Shown piece by piece: positions 1 to 10,510 of a DNA stretch of 64,000 nt. Under the pieces are notes generated by a model. That model had not been told where the DNA came from, searched no databases, and saw only the letters and a program-made list of their open reading frames with translations. Source of the DNA: Piliocolobus tephrosceles. Taxonomy: Eukaryota; Chordata; Mammalia; Primates; Cercopithecidae. Location: assembly GCF_002776525.5 (NCBI RefSeq), contig NC_045441.1:91039298-91103297 (forward strand), in the 5' to 3' direction. Numbering within the stretch: position 1 is the first letter of the stretch; each line of letters starts with the position of its first letter. The translations under genes were made by a program, and so were the position numbers.

Positions 1-180
1 TACTGACAGCACTAGACACGACATCAAGACAGAAAGTCAACAAAGAAACAATGGACTTAAACTATACCCTAGAACAAATGGACTTAACAGATATTTACAG
101 AATATTCTCCCCAACAAATGCAGAATATACATACTATTCATCAGCACATGGAACATTCTTGAAGATGGACCATATGATAG
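1..180 (+). pseudogene. L1 ORF2 endonuclease-domain remnant
   Basis: Reading the + strand gives residues typical of the C-terminal part of the L1 ORF2 endonuclease: an L-D-R-like motif, then VNKET, then DLTDIYR, EYTYYSSAHGT and K-M-D-H-M-I-G, the last matching the region around the catalytic S-x-I-D-H motif. In intact L1 this domain nicks target DNA at TTTT/AA-type sites for target-primed reverse transcription. Here the fragment starts before the window, keeps an open frame through about position 180, then leaves L1 similarity abruptly at a short palindrome (172-191). No reverse transcriptase or 3' end follows, so it is a dead fragment. Divergence suggests an older L1P/L1M-type copy. The assignment to L1 is firm; the subfamily is a guess. 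Confidence 0.85.
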
Positions 181-228
181 GTCTATCATATAATAGGTTC
201 TGTGTCTTTTCCTTATTTCATTTATTTT

Positions 229-528
229 GTTTTTGAGACAGAGTCTTACCATGTTATCCAGGCTGGAGTACAGTTGTGCAATCTCAAATCACTGCAACCG
301 TCGTCTCCTGGGTTCCAGAGATTCTCCTGCCTCAGTCTCTCAAGTAGCTGGGATACAAGCATGTGCCACCATGCCCACCTAATTTTTTTTTTTTTTTTTG
401 GTATTTTTTAATAGCGGTGGGGTTTCACCATTTTGGCAGGTTGGTCTCAAACTCCTGACCTCAAATGATCCATCTGCCTCGGGCTCCCGAAGTGCTGGGA
501 TTAGAAGCATACGCCACTGCGCCCAGCC
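229..528 (-). repeat. Alu (AluS-type), antisense
   Basis: An antisense full-length Alu dimer: poly-T and 'gagacagagtcttacc' at the left, the A-rich linker (as a T run near 381-400) in the middle, and 'actgcgcccagcc' at the right end, which is the complement of the Alu 5' end. Many CpG positions are decayed, which fits an AluS-age copy. No clear target-site duplication was found. Confidence 0.9.
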
Positions 529-1949
529 TCTTCTCCCTATTTTGGACCCCACATGATTAAGGTGGTCCTAAAACCCAGTTTGCCTACAAAAAAACATTTT
601 CAGTTTACTCTCAATGTCCAGAAGTATTTATTATCTGTCACTTCCATTCTCAAAATTGTTCAAGTTTACATAAAAATAATTTGGTAACACAACAATAAAT
701 ACCCATTTCACTGTTATGTATTTATGCTTACTAATTTTAAATATGCACATCTGTAAAATAAGAGAAGAAATAACAATTTATTTCTTGGAATGAAACAAAC
801 TACAAATAGCAAATGAGAAAAAAAAAGTTCAGAGAAGAAATGAGTATTAAATGAACCGAGCGAAGCAAAGTAATTATGAATATTATTATTCTTTGATTTA
901 GAGTACCTTCCTTTTGTAAAATAATTCAGAAGTGTAGAAGTGCTATGAGGAAAGCCTCTAATGGTGACAAATCTCAAATCTTGATAATTTATCTGTTTTC
1001 AATGGCTAAATAGATATCTATAATAATATGCAAACACTTAATTTTTAACTAAAATTAGCTGTATTTAAGTTACAGATTATAATACACTAGTAGCACGGAA
1101 AAATGGTCTTGCATAAAGAAAATAAAATTCAGACTCAGAAAGTGATTTTATATTATATTTAAGCTGGTAAACATCCATTTAACACTTCTGAATCTTACCT
1201 TCTTTTCCCCATTATATAAGTTTTGACATAAAAACTTTGGAATAAAGAATCCAATTTCTATAAACTTAACATTGAAAAAAGCAAATGATCAAATTATGTA
1301 ATAATACTTTTTATGAAAGGTGTAGAGGATACGGTATATGATAGTTACTTTTACTCTAGTTTCCATGTTGCTAAGAAAATATTTTGATACTTGTAAAAAT
1401 GAACAACTCTATAGATCAGAGCATCATACAAAGCCAGAACTAGCTGATTCGTCAGGAAAATCTATTAACCACATGACAGATATTTGTTTTTAAATAAACT
1501 ATTTTCTATGGATCTAAGCCATAACATGAAGCAGAATTGTGGCTCAGAAGGTAACTCTCTTTTAGTATAGCCCAGTATCCTGGATTCAGTAGAAATATTT
1601 TACCTTCTTAGTGGTTTTCTGAATGTTTTTCAGTCAAATTTTCTTCTAACTTAAGAAAGCCACAAATGTATGAACTGTACTTTATAAAAAATGTAATTTT
1701 GTCTTAACGTAGACTTGAATATCTTCATCATTTGTTTATTACTCTTTGCTCACTGAAGTTTCTCAGTATAAGACTTTTGTCGTAAATCTAACTTGTGATT
1801 TTACATTAAATCTAATTAATGGTTATCATATTAAGCATGAATTTCATTCACTCTATGAATGAAAAAGAACTTCACTATTTTTCAAAACAAGAAATCTCAC
1901 AAAAGCTAACAAACTATGTAATAGTTTATGAAAATTAATTTAATTTTAT
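529..1949. other. AT-rich sequence, nothing recognised
   Basis: No coding frame, RNA gene or repeat family could be recognised in this stretch. Open frames are short and without protein-like composition. Confidence 0.6.
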
Positions 1950-2045
1950 TACACAGCATGCCTATTGTCTTCTAGTGACTGTACAGGACTCATACAAAGA
2001 TAAACAGACATGGCCCTGTCCTCAAGTTGCTTACAGTAGAATATC
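1950..2045 (-). repeat. L2 3'-end fragment, antisense
   Basis: The segment follows the antisense L2 tail pattern (tactgtgctaggcactgg / gatacaaagatgaa / cctgccctcaaggagct): here 'gactgtacaggactcatac', 'aaagataaacagacatggcc' and 'ctgtcctcaagttgcttac'. It is a short, strongly diverged copy. Confidence 0.5.
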
Positions 2046-2119
2046 CTGATATCATTCTGCCCTTACCTTTAATAGTAAGCATTCTAACAAGAAAATTTCA
2101 CTATGATAGTAAAATTATT

Positions 2120-2310
2120 TCTCAAGAGAGTAGCTGTTATTTATTCCTTGACATTTTATTATATACTATCACTGTACCAGTTGCATATGTCCACTGTCTT
2201 AGCAAACAATCATAGCAATGTTGTCAGTTCTATTAGCAAGGAAAGAACTGAGTCTACAAGAAGTTGAAAATCTGGCCTAAGATCCTACAACTACTTGTGG
2301 CAGATTCAAG
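2120..2310 (-). repeat. MIR-like fragment, antisense
   Basis: The order of words resembles antisense MIR: 'aggaaagaactgag' for the usual aggaaactgag, then 'ctggcctaagatcctacaac' for the ggtcacacagct block, then 'gtggcag'. Diverged; the right end runs into the 28-bp tandem duplication. Confidence 0.45.
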
Positions 2311-2343
2311 ATAAACAACTACTTGTGGCAGATACAAGATAAG
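2288..2343. repeat. 28-bp tandem duplication, two copies
   Basis: Copy 1 at 2288-2315 and copy 2 at 2316-2343 both start 'caactacttgtggcaga' and differ at about two positions. The duplication falls at the end of a MIR-like fragment and is a recent local slippage-type event. Confidence 0.9.
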
Positions 2344-2557
2344 GTTAAAGATATGTATAGCTTGAAGTAATAAAGTCTTTTCACAGTGGTATACATCCCT
2401 CTTTCCAAGAAATAAAATTGAAAACTGATTATTGAATTTGAAAATTTTGACTTATTTGATAAACATAGAATCAACCCCAGATCAAGCCTTGTCCACTATA
2501 ATTAGCTTGATTTCTAATGTAGTTTGTTTCTACATGAAATACAAATCATGATCCTCT

Positions 2558-2894
2558 AGAAGTGTATGTGTGTTGAGCAAACTATCACAAGGATGGAAAA
2601 CCAAACACCACATGTTCTCACTCATAGGTGGGAATTGAACAATGATAACATTTGGACACAGAGCAGGGAACATCACACACTGGGGCCTGTCATGGGGAGG
2701 GGGGAAGACGGAGGGATAGCACTAGGAGAAATATCTAATGTAAATGACAAGTTAATGGGTGCAGCAAATCAACACCGGGGGCATGTATACATATATAACA
2801 AACCTGCACGTTGTGCACATGTACCCTAGAACTTAAAGTATAATTTTAAAAAAGGCAAAACATTTTAAAGAAAAAAAAAGAAGTGTATATGTGT
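2558..2894 (+). mobile_element. 5'-truncated L1PA-type 3' end with TSDs
   Basis: The + strand carries the last part of L1 ORF2 and the 3' UTR: 'agcaaactatcacaagga', 'catgttctcactcatagg', 'gggaattgaacaatga', 'ggggcctgtcatgggg', 'taatgggtgcagcaaatc', 'aacctgcacgttgtgcac' and 'gtaccctagaacttaaag', followed by an A-rich tail. It is flanked by an imperfect target-site duplication, 'agaagtgtatgtgtgt' at 2558-2573 and 'agaagtgtatatgtgt' at 2879-2894, so this is a complete short insertion of about 300 bp, severely 5'-truncated during target-primed reverse transcription. No coding capacity remains. Confidence 0.92.
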
Positions 2895-2895
2895 G

Positions 2896-4261
2896 CAGTA
2901 TTTGTGGTACACATGGACACATGAAACAATGTGACTTTTTCTTCCATGATACCTTACGGATTTATGAGGCAATCAGTCATCCTGTAGACAAAGCTATGCC
3001 TTTTCTTCTGCATAACTGCTAGAATGGCCATGACAACTACAATACAAATAGAGGTTAATATTTGTGCCAATATTTAATCCACTTTTACTCTCTTCAGGGT
3101 GTGATATTAATTACATGAGATTAGGAAGGGGAGCATGAAGTTCATAAAAAGTCATTAATATGCCAGTAATACATTTCACCATGCTTGCAATGAAATAGGC
3201 AATTCTTAAAACATGTACCCCTTTAGGTGGAGTCTTGATGAAAATGCATCCCTGAGGGACTATTAGGCAGAACGTGATCCCAAAAGTCTCTTCTCTTAAT
3301 TAATTCACTCTTTATGGTTTCAATCTGACATCATAAAATATTCATCCAAAGAAAAAGAAACATGACTTTGCTGTGCTAGGATAAGACTGAGATCAGTGTA
3401 GATAGAATGCATGAGTCAGAATGAATATTGAGTAAGATTAACTTTGTTTTCCTGGCACTTTATAGCCAAATGGGATACTCTCTCCACACGAGCTTTTGGC
3501 CTATCTCCTCAAACGATAGTTGTAAGAATTAAGAGAAAAATTCAGAGTCCTCATATATACTTCTCAACATTTTGCAAATATGCAACCCTGTAACTGAATA
3601 CACTAAATATCCTTACCACAAGTTTTCTGTCATTGTTAGAACATATGCAAACACATACACATTTCACATGTACACAAAAAAGAAAAATAATAGCTCATTA
3701 ATAGCTCTTTCCAGAGTTCTTTAATCACCAAATAAGGTTGAATAGTATTAAGAATTTGAATTTAATTATTTTAATTCAATGCAGCAATTTATTAAAGACT
3801 GGTAAAATTTTAAATAACTATAACTAAACATTAAATTTACACACCCTAGAGAATTGTGGATTAATCTCCGTTAAAAGAACTAAGATGAATTTTGAAAGTG
3901 GACATCAGAGAAAATCTGTCAATGGGACTTGATGCTTTGCAAAGGAAGATTGTCAACTATAAAATTTTTTATGTAATGTAAGAATAACATATTCCAAATT
4001 ACATACATATACACATATTTGGCAGCCATTTAAAGAATGTATTCATATTTCTATTCTAGGAATTAGACTACATGACTATAAATATAAAATTGGCATCTAT
4101 GTCAATTATTTCTAAACAGCAGTCTAGAAGAAAATATCACAGCTGTTGCTGCATGATATTTTTGGGTACATGTTACCGTGAATGTGTGTGTGCCTGTGAG
4201 TGTGCATGAGTGTGAGAAGAGAATTTCAATATTCTCTATAGATTACCTAGAAATCATGCAA
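2896..4261. other. Unclassified AT-rich sequence
   Basis: No gene or repeat family was recognised. A short TG-alternating patch near 4183-4215 ('gtgtgtgtgcctgtgagtg') is the only low-complexity feature. Confidence 0.55.
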
Positions 4262-4410
4262 ATGCTCAAGACCAGGAGTTGAAACCAGGTTCCAGATTCC
4301 AGCCTTGTGGTTTTATGTATTCTGGCAGCCACTTTATCTCTCTGAAACTCTATTCTCCAATTTCTAAAATATAGGAGAAGGAATAAATTGTTCCCAAGAT
4401 TCTGTTTTGC
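4262..4410 (+). repeat. MIR-like fragment, sense
   Basis: The order 'gagttgaaaccaggttcc', 'gccttgtggttttatg', 'cactttatctctctgaaact' and 'ctccaatttctaaaatatag' follows the MIR core and tail (loss of a T-rich 'ctcatctgtaaaatgg'-type block). Diverged, with moderate certainty. Confidence 0.5.
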
Positions 4411-4429
4411 CTTTGAAAATCCCAACTAT

Positions 4430-6613
4430 GTAAATTTTATACTCTAACTCTTTTTTTTTTTTTCTAGTTATTTTCAAAGGCAGTACTGAATAGAATAGAA
4501 AAATGCAACAAGGATTTCCAGTGGGGGTTAAAAGACAAAAAGAGCAAAGATAAATAAATCAAACTAAGAATTATCTAAATCTTACAGGATGATTAAAAGT
4601 AGTTTAAAACACATGTTCCAATAATGTTACATTATCACTCACTCATTTGGTGGTATAATATTCTTCTATTTAACATATTCTACACAGTTTTCCACATGGC
4701 TGATTGATACTGCTCTGCTAACTGGATCTATGAAATGGAGTGGAAGGAGTGTTGAACTGTGAATCAAGAAAGACTGAATTGTAGGATCAGCTCAGCTTAT
4801 CTAAATATTAATATTTGATAAGAGTTACACACTGTTGCTCCCAATTTTTGCATCTGCATAATAAATTAATTGGAGAAGTTAATCTCTTAACTCTCTATAA
4901 GTTAACTTCTGCAATTAAACTCCTAGGAAGAACATGATATTTGGATTTGCAAATACTGTACACCTATGATATATGTATATTCACTCATATATGACATAAA
5001 TATCACACAAGTTAAGTACTCTACTCAGTACTTAATGATTTAATATTTTTTAAAAAGTGCTTACCTTTTTTTCTAATTATAAACCCCTTTCACATTTGAG
5101 GAAGACTTTAAATTCTGTAATATTTAGAAGAAGTAATTAAAACAACTTAGAAATACCCTTGGGTGTAGTTTTCATTTAAAAACGATCTTTTTAATAAACA
5201 AAGAATCCACTTTAGAATTATTTATTGCAAGAATTAATGATCATACTATTACAAAGATTCCCAATTGTACCTAGACTATTGTCAAAAATCCAAGGAGTTA
5301 TTGGACACCACACATCTGTTCATTGCTAAAAAAGCTTATTCATTTAATTTATAGTTTAATTATAAAATCTATTCTAAAAACCTTGGTAAAAGCACTATGC
5401 TATTATTTTATTTAATATTTTAAACAAATTATTAAAATATAAAGAAATTATTCTGAAGTTCTTGTTTTTTTCTAAAAGAAAGTAAACATGATGTGCATGA
5501 TGTTTTCAAAGTTTAATAGTATGCATTATGGAAACATATTCCAATGTGTGGATCATTCACCCAAAAGTATTTTTAATAAGCTTTTCATTTTACAACCATT
5601 CTAGATTTGCTGTATTAATATGAAGATACTTCAGAGATTCTCCACACACCCCACACTCAATTTCCCCTATTATTAATATCTTATATTGGTTTGGTACATT
5701 TGGCACAATTAATGAACTAATATTGAATCATTATTAACTAAGCCTCTACTTTAGATTTCCTCAGTTTTTTTTTTTTTTCCTACAGTTTCTTTTGGGGTTC
5801 CAAAATCCTATCCAGTATGCTTCATTCGGTTTACAAGTCATGTCTTTTTAGGCTGTGATATATTCTTGGACTCTCCTTGTTTTCAGTGACCTTAAGAGTT
5901 TGGAGGATTACTGGTCAGATACTTTGTGGAGTGTCCTATAACTTGGATCTATCTGACGGTTTCTCTGGATTACACAGAAATAATTTGTTTCGGAGGGAAA
6001 GGTCACAGAGGCAAAGTACCATTCTCATGACATCATAACAAAGATACATACTACGAGGATGACTTACCACTTACCAGTTTTGAAACTTGATGACATAGCT
6101 TGATGTAGTGTTCGTGCAGTTTCTCCACTTAAAGTTACTCTTTTATTTTCTCATTTTCTATACTGTATCGTAGGTAGAAAGCCACCATATGTAGTCCATA
6201 TTTAAGGAGAGGGGAATTATTTCCCCCTCATAAAGAGTAGAGCAGCTAGATAAGCTATTTGGATTTCTTTTGCATGACAGATTTGTCTGTTCTCCTCTAT
6301 TTAATTAATTAATTAACTTGTATTAGTATGTATTTGTGCATACTTATTTTATACTTTGGATTATAATCCAATACTACCTTATTTATCTTCCTTTCATTTT
6401 CTTTCTTTGGCCATCAGGAGTTCTTTTGGTTGGCTATCATATCTCTTTAATATACCCTATCATTATGTGTTTTTTAATATTATTTTTGTGAGCACTTTCT
6501 TAGTTCCTGGGACTATAAGATGTCCCAGACTTATCTCATATATTTCCTGTACCATTTCTAGATTCAGTCATTTCTCAGAAAAGCCCTGGTTCCTTTTATT
6601 GAAGAATGACATT
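4430..6613. other. AT-rich sequence with short simple repeats
   Basis: No gene or well-supported repeat family was seen. A weak MIR-like stretch may lie at 4735-4865. T runs occur at about 4451-4463 and 5767-5778, and a (TTAA)n patch at 6300-6316. Confidence 0.5.
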
Positions 6614-8184
6614 AGAAACCAAGACCTAGGACTTTGAGGAATTGCCACAACCACAATCGTTGAGCTAACTTACATTCCCACCAACTGTGTGTAAGTGTTC
6701 TCTTTTCTCTGCAACCTTGCCAGCATCTGTTATTTTTTGACTTTGAATAATTGCTATTCTGACTGATGTGAGATGGTATCTCATTGTGGTTTTGACTTGC
6801 ATTTCTCTACCAATCAGTGATATTGAGCATTTTCTCATATGATTGTTGGCTCCAAGTATGTCTTCTTTTAAGAAGTGTCTGTTCATGTCCTTTTCCCATT
6901 TTTAATGAGGTTGTTTGTTTTTTTTCTTGTAGATTTAAGCTCCTTATGGATGCTGGACAATAGACCTTTGTCAGATGCAAAGTTTGCAAAAATTTTCTTT
7001 CATTCTCTAGGTTGTTTACTCTGTTGATTGTTTCTTTTGCTGTGCAGAAGCTCTTTAGTTTGATTAGATCCCATTTGTCCATTTTTTCTTCTATTGCAAT
7101 TGCTTTTGGCATCTTTGTCATGAAATCTTTGCCTGTTCCTATGTCCAAAATGGTATTGCCTACGTTGTCTTCTATGTTTTCTATAGTTTTACATTTTATA
7201 TTTAAGTCTTTAATCCACCTTGAGTTGATTTTTCTCTATAGTATAAGGAAGGGGTCCAGTTTCAATCTTCCACATGGCTAGCCAGTTATCCCAAAAGAGA
7301 ACTATCATTCAACCCAGAAATCCCATTTCTGGGTATATACCCAAAGAAATATAAATCATTCTGTCACGAAGACACATGCACACATATGTTCACTGCAGCA
7401 CTATTCACAGTAGCAAAGACACAGAATTGACAGAAATGCCCAGCAATGCTAGACTGGAAAAAGAAAATGTGATACATATAAATCATGGAATCCTATGTGA
7501 CCATAAAAGAGAACTAGATCACGTCCTTTGCAGGAATATGGATGGAACTGGACGCTATTATCCTTAGCAAACTAATACAGGACCAGAAAACAAAATACTG
7601 CATGTTTTCAATTTTTTTTGAGACGGAGTCTCGCTCTGTTGCCCAGGCTGGAGTGCCCTGGCCAGATCTCAGCTCACTGCAAGCTCCGCCTCCCGGGTCA
7701 CGCCATTCTCCTGCCTCAGCCTCCCGAGTAGCTGGGACTACAGGCGCCCGCCACATCGCCTGGCTAGTTTTTTGTATTTTTTTTTTTTTTTTTTTTTTTT
7801 AGTAGAGACGGGGTTTCACCGTGTTAGCCAGGATGGTCTTGATCTCCTGACCTCGTGATCCGCCCGTCTTGGCCTCCCAAAGTGCTGGGATTACAGGCGC
7901 GAGCCACCGCGCCCGGCCCATGTTTTCAATTATTAAGTGGGGGCTAAATAATGAGAACACATGGGCACATGGAGAACAACAGGCACGGGAGCCTTTCAGA
8001 GGGTGGAGGGTAGAAGGAGGGAGACAATGAGGAAAAATAAGTAATGGGGACTATGCTTAATACCTGGGTAACAGAAATAATTTGTACTACAAACCTCATG
8101 ACGTGAGTTTACCTATATAGCAAACTTGCATGTGTACTCCTGAATTTAAAATAAAAGTTAAAAAAAAAGAAAACAAGATCTAGG
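6614..8184 (+). mobile_element. Twin-primed L1 (5' part inverted), hosting an AluY
   Basis: Two L1 segments lie head to head. 6634-7290 is L1 ORF2 C-terminal sequence on the - strand (complement contains coding words for KDFMTK, DKWDLIKLKSFCTAKET, REMQVKTTMRYHLT). 7293-8167 is L1 on the + strand, running from just 3' of that point ('cccatttctgggtatatac') to the 3' UTR and A tail. The two segments are consecutive in L1 coordinates, which is the signature of twin priming. An imperfect 17-bp TSD flanks the whole: agaaaccaagacctagg (6614-6630) and agaaaacaagatctagg (8168-8184). The 3' UTR words ('atacctgggtaacagaaa', 'gtttacctatatagcaaac') fit L1PB/L1PA age. Dead copy. Confidence 0.92.
7614..7918 (-). 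mobile_element. Young AluY (cercopithecid AluYRa-like), antisense
   Basis: A full-length antisense Alu with many intact CpGs, inserted into the L1 3' half. A perfect 13-bp TSD 'catgttttcaatt' occurs at 7601-7613 and 7919-7931. The complement contains 'actagccaggcgatgtgg' and 'gagctgagatctggcca', which resemble the Old World monkey AluYRa consensus rather than human AluY. The A-rich middle linker has expanded into about 24 consecutive T at 7777-7800. The element is younger than the L1 it interrupts. Confidence 0.93.
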
Positions 8185-8990
8185 TGCTAGATGTCAATAA
8201 AAAATAAATATGCAGTTTTAAACACTTTTTTCAAATATTTGAATCACAGTATTAAAAATAAAGTTTTAGTTTCTGTTAATGAGCTACATTTATATAAGTA
8301 ATATTTCTATAATTGTTGAACAACTTTGGAAAACTATAATTTTCACCTGCTTGCAACTTGCATAAAGCAAATTCCGTAGCAGAGTGAAGAATATCAAAGA
8401 CCTCTTCACTTTTTTTAGAAGGAGACTCTTCAGTTACTCAAGGGCACAAAGTCGACTTGTACAGTCAGTCCCCTAGGAGTAATTATTGTAGATTGTGTTC
8501 CATATTCCAGAAGACAGGTGTTTTCACATTACAGATCTTGGGAAAGTGTCCATGACCTCTGTGGGCCTTCTATCCTATTGCCCTGAATTAGAGAAAGGAA
8601 CGCACCAACAATTCTGCATAATCAATTTGAATTATTAAACCTATTTAGAATTTATGCTTAATTCTCTTATATAGTTATTTTATAAATTTACTCAGTAAGC
8701 CAGTATATATAGCATAATCCACTTATTTAATGTATATCAGGGCCAAATTTTAATGAATATTCTCATAATATGATGGAATTCAGAAACATGAATGTTTGGT
8801 GAAGTGTTTCATCAGAAAAGACATAATAAAGAGCTTTTTCTATACACGTTTGAATTCACTTAGTTAAGACATATATGTAATATATATATAAACATATAGA
8901 GAGAGAGTAGACACACATACACATGTCTTTTTCCAATATTGACAAAATAGTACAACTCCACTTGGTGGTTGTTTTCCTGTGTTCTTTTGT
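8185..8990. other. AT-rich sequence, no gene seen
   Basis: Only short low-complexity patches are seen: a TA-rich run at 8877-8891 and a GA run near 8900-8908. Confidence 0.5.
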
Positions 8991-9176
8991 GTGTGTTTGT
9001 TTGTTTGTTTGTTTGTTTTTTAGAGATAGGGTCTCTGTCACTCAGGCTGGAGTGCAGTGTGCAATCATGGTTCACTGAAGCCTTGAACTCCTAGGCTCAC
9101 GTGTTCTTCCCACCCTAGCCTCCCCAGTAGCTGGGACTACAGGTGTGAGCCACTGCAATGGGCTAATTTGATTTTT
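8991..9176 (-). repeat. Alu right-arm fragment with (GTTT)n tail, antisense
   Basis: A (gttt)n run at 8991-9019 stands for a degenerated poly-A tail; it is followed by 'agagatagggtctctgtc', 'ggctggagtgcagtg' and 'gctgggactacaggtgtgag', ending near the A-rich linker. Only one arm is present, so it is a 5'-truncated Alu or a free right Alu monomer (FRAM-like). Confidence 0.8.
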
Positions 9177-9229
9177 GTTTGACTGTTGACCCATTTATGA
9201 CAGCACTTAGCATTTAGGCTTCTACCCTT

Positions 9230-9565
9230 TCCTTCCCCATCACCATATATCTGGTACTTTTTTTTATTAAAGGAAAACCAGTGTTGCTCCTGAGCTGTTG
9301 GCCCTGGTGGTAAATTTGATCCTGTGTTCCTAACGCTGCATGAATCCCTTCTCTAGCTCCAGCCTCTAGCTACTGTAAAGGCCCAATATATTCTCTACTC
9401 CCTGTTCTTGCCATTCCACATTGGTTTGCACTTAACCTGCTCTCCCTAGAAGGCCCTTGTGTGAGTAATAAACCTTTAAAATTCTCTTGTCACGTGTCCC
9501 ATCATCAGTCTCCGCATTGGATCTGTTAACTGGGAGGTGGTCCATTCCATCTCTGTGGAGAGATC
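9230..9565 (+). repeat. Possible ERV LTR 3' portion
   Basis: The base composition is less AT-rich than the flanks, and a hexamer-containing stretch 'gtgtgagtaataaacc' (9463-9474 area) is followed by C/T-rich sequence, as in the R-U5 part of many ERV LTRs. I cannot name the family, and no TSD was found. It could also be unique sequence. Confidence 0.3.
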
Positions 9566-9654
9566 ACAAAGCACTTGTTCATAAAATCTTATTTGTAATT
9601 ATACTAATCCATGTTACATTTTAACACAGTGACCTTGTCTCAAGAACTTGAAAC

Positions 9655-9702
9655 ATAGAAGCTGGGACTATAGGCCTGAGCCATCACACCCAGCTAATTT
9701 TT
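9655..9702 (-). repeat. Short Alu scrap, antisense
   Basis: 'gaagctgggactataggcct' followed by 'gagccatcacacccagctaa' matches the Alu antisense block around the linker. Only about 48 bp remain. Confidence 0.65.
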
Positions 9703-10199
9703 GATGATATGCTTAGAGGAAGACAGTATGTTTATAAAACAAAAGCTTACTGAGAAAAATAACAGTGAGAATTGGTAGGAGACATAAATAGGAAAGATGA
9801 GAAAGATGAGAGTTTAACAGGCTAACATATCAACCTCAATCTGATGGGAATGTTTTAAGATGGAGTATATGTAACGTTATGAAGGACTCCTCCTAGCTCA
9901 GAGGTCAAGTGTTGATCTTAAAGAAACAAAATCCAGGACACGGTGGTGGCAAACAGTTGCAGTCTTGGTGGCAGATAGGAGCACCTCTGTAAACCAGTTA
10001 GAGATTTGGAATGTCAGGGGCATTACTCATTAATGGAACGGAGTCTATAGGACCTTCTGACATTAAGCTTCAACAGTTAATAAGTATGACAATGAGAATT
10101 AAGTTTGTGATAGACTGGTGAGACCACCTGTGGATGGGCAAAGCTGTGGAAATATTTGGGAAGTCGTAACAGAAACAAAATTTGCTTTTCTTTTCCTTC

Positions 10200-10510
10200 T
10201 TTTTTATTTATTTTATTTTATTTTATTTTAACAAGGTCTGGCTCTCTCACCTAGGCTGAAGTGCGGTAGTCAGTCTTGGCTCACTGTAACCTCCGCCTCA
10301 CAGGCTCAAGTCATCCTTTCACCTCAGCCTCCCAAGACTGGGACTACATGCAGTCACCACTATGCCGGCTAATGTAATTTTTGTAGTTTTTTTATAGATA
10401 GGGATTTGCCATGCTGCCCAGGCTGGTCTCAAACTCCTGGGCTCAAGTGATCTACCCACTTTGGCCTCCCAAAGTATTGGGATTGCAGGCGTGAGCCACT
10501 GCAACTGGCC
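10200..10510 (-). repeat. AluJ-type, antisense
   Basis: A (TTTTA)n run at 10204-10231 is a degenerated tail, followed by a full-length antisense Alu ('gctcactgtaacctccgcc', 'ggctggtctcaaactcctgg', 'gtgagccactgcaactggcc'). Most CpGs are lost, and the 'caagtgatctacccac' variants suggest AluJ age. Confidence 0.88.
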
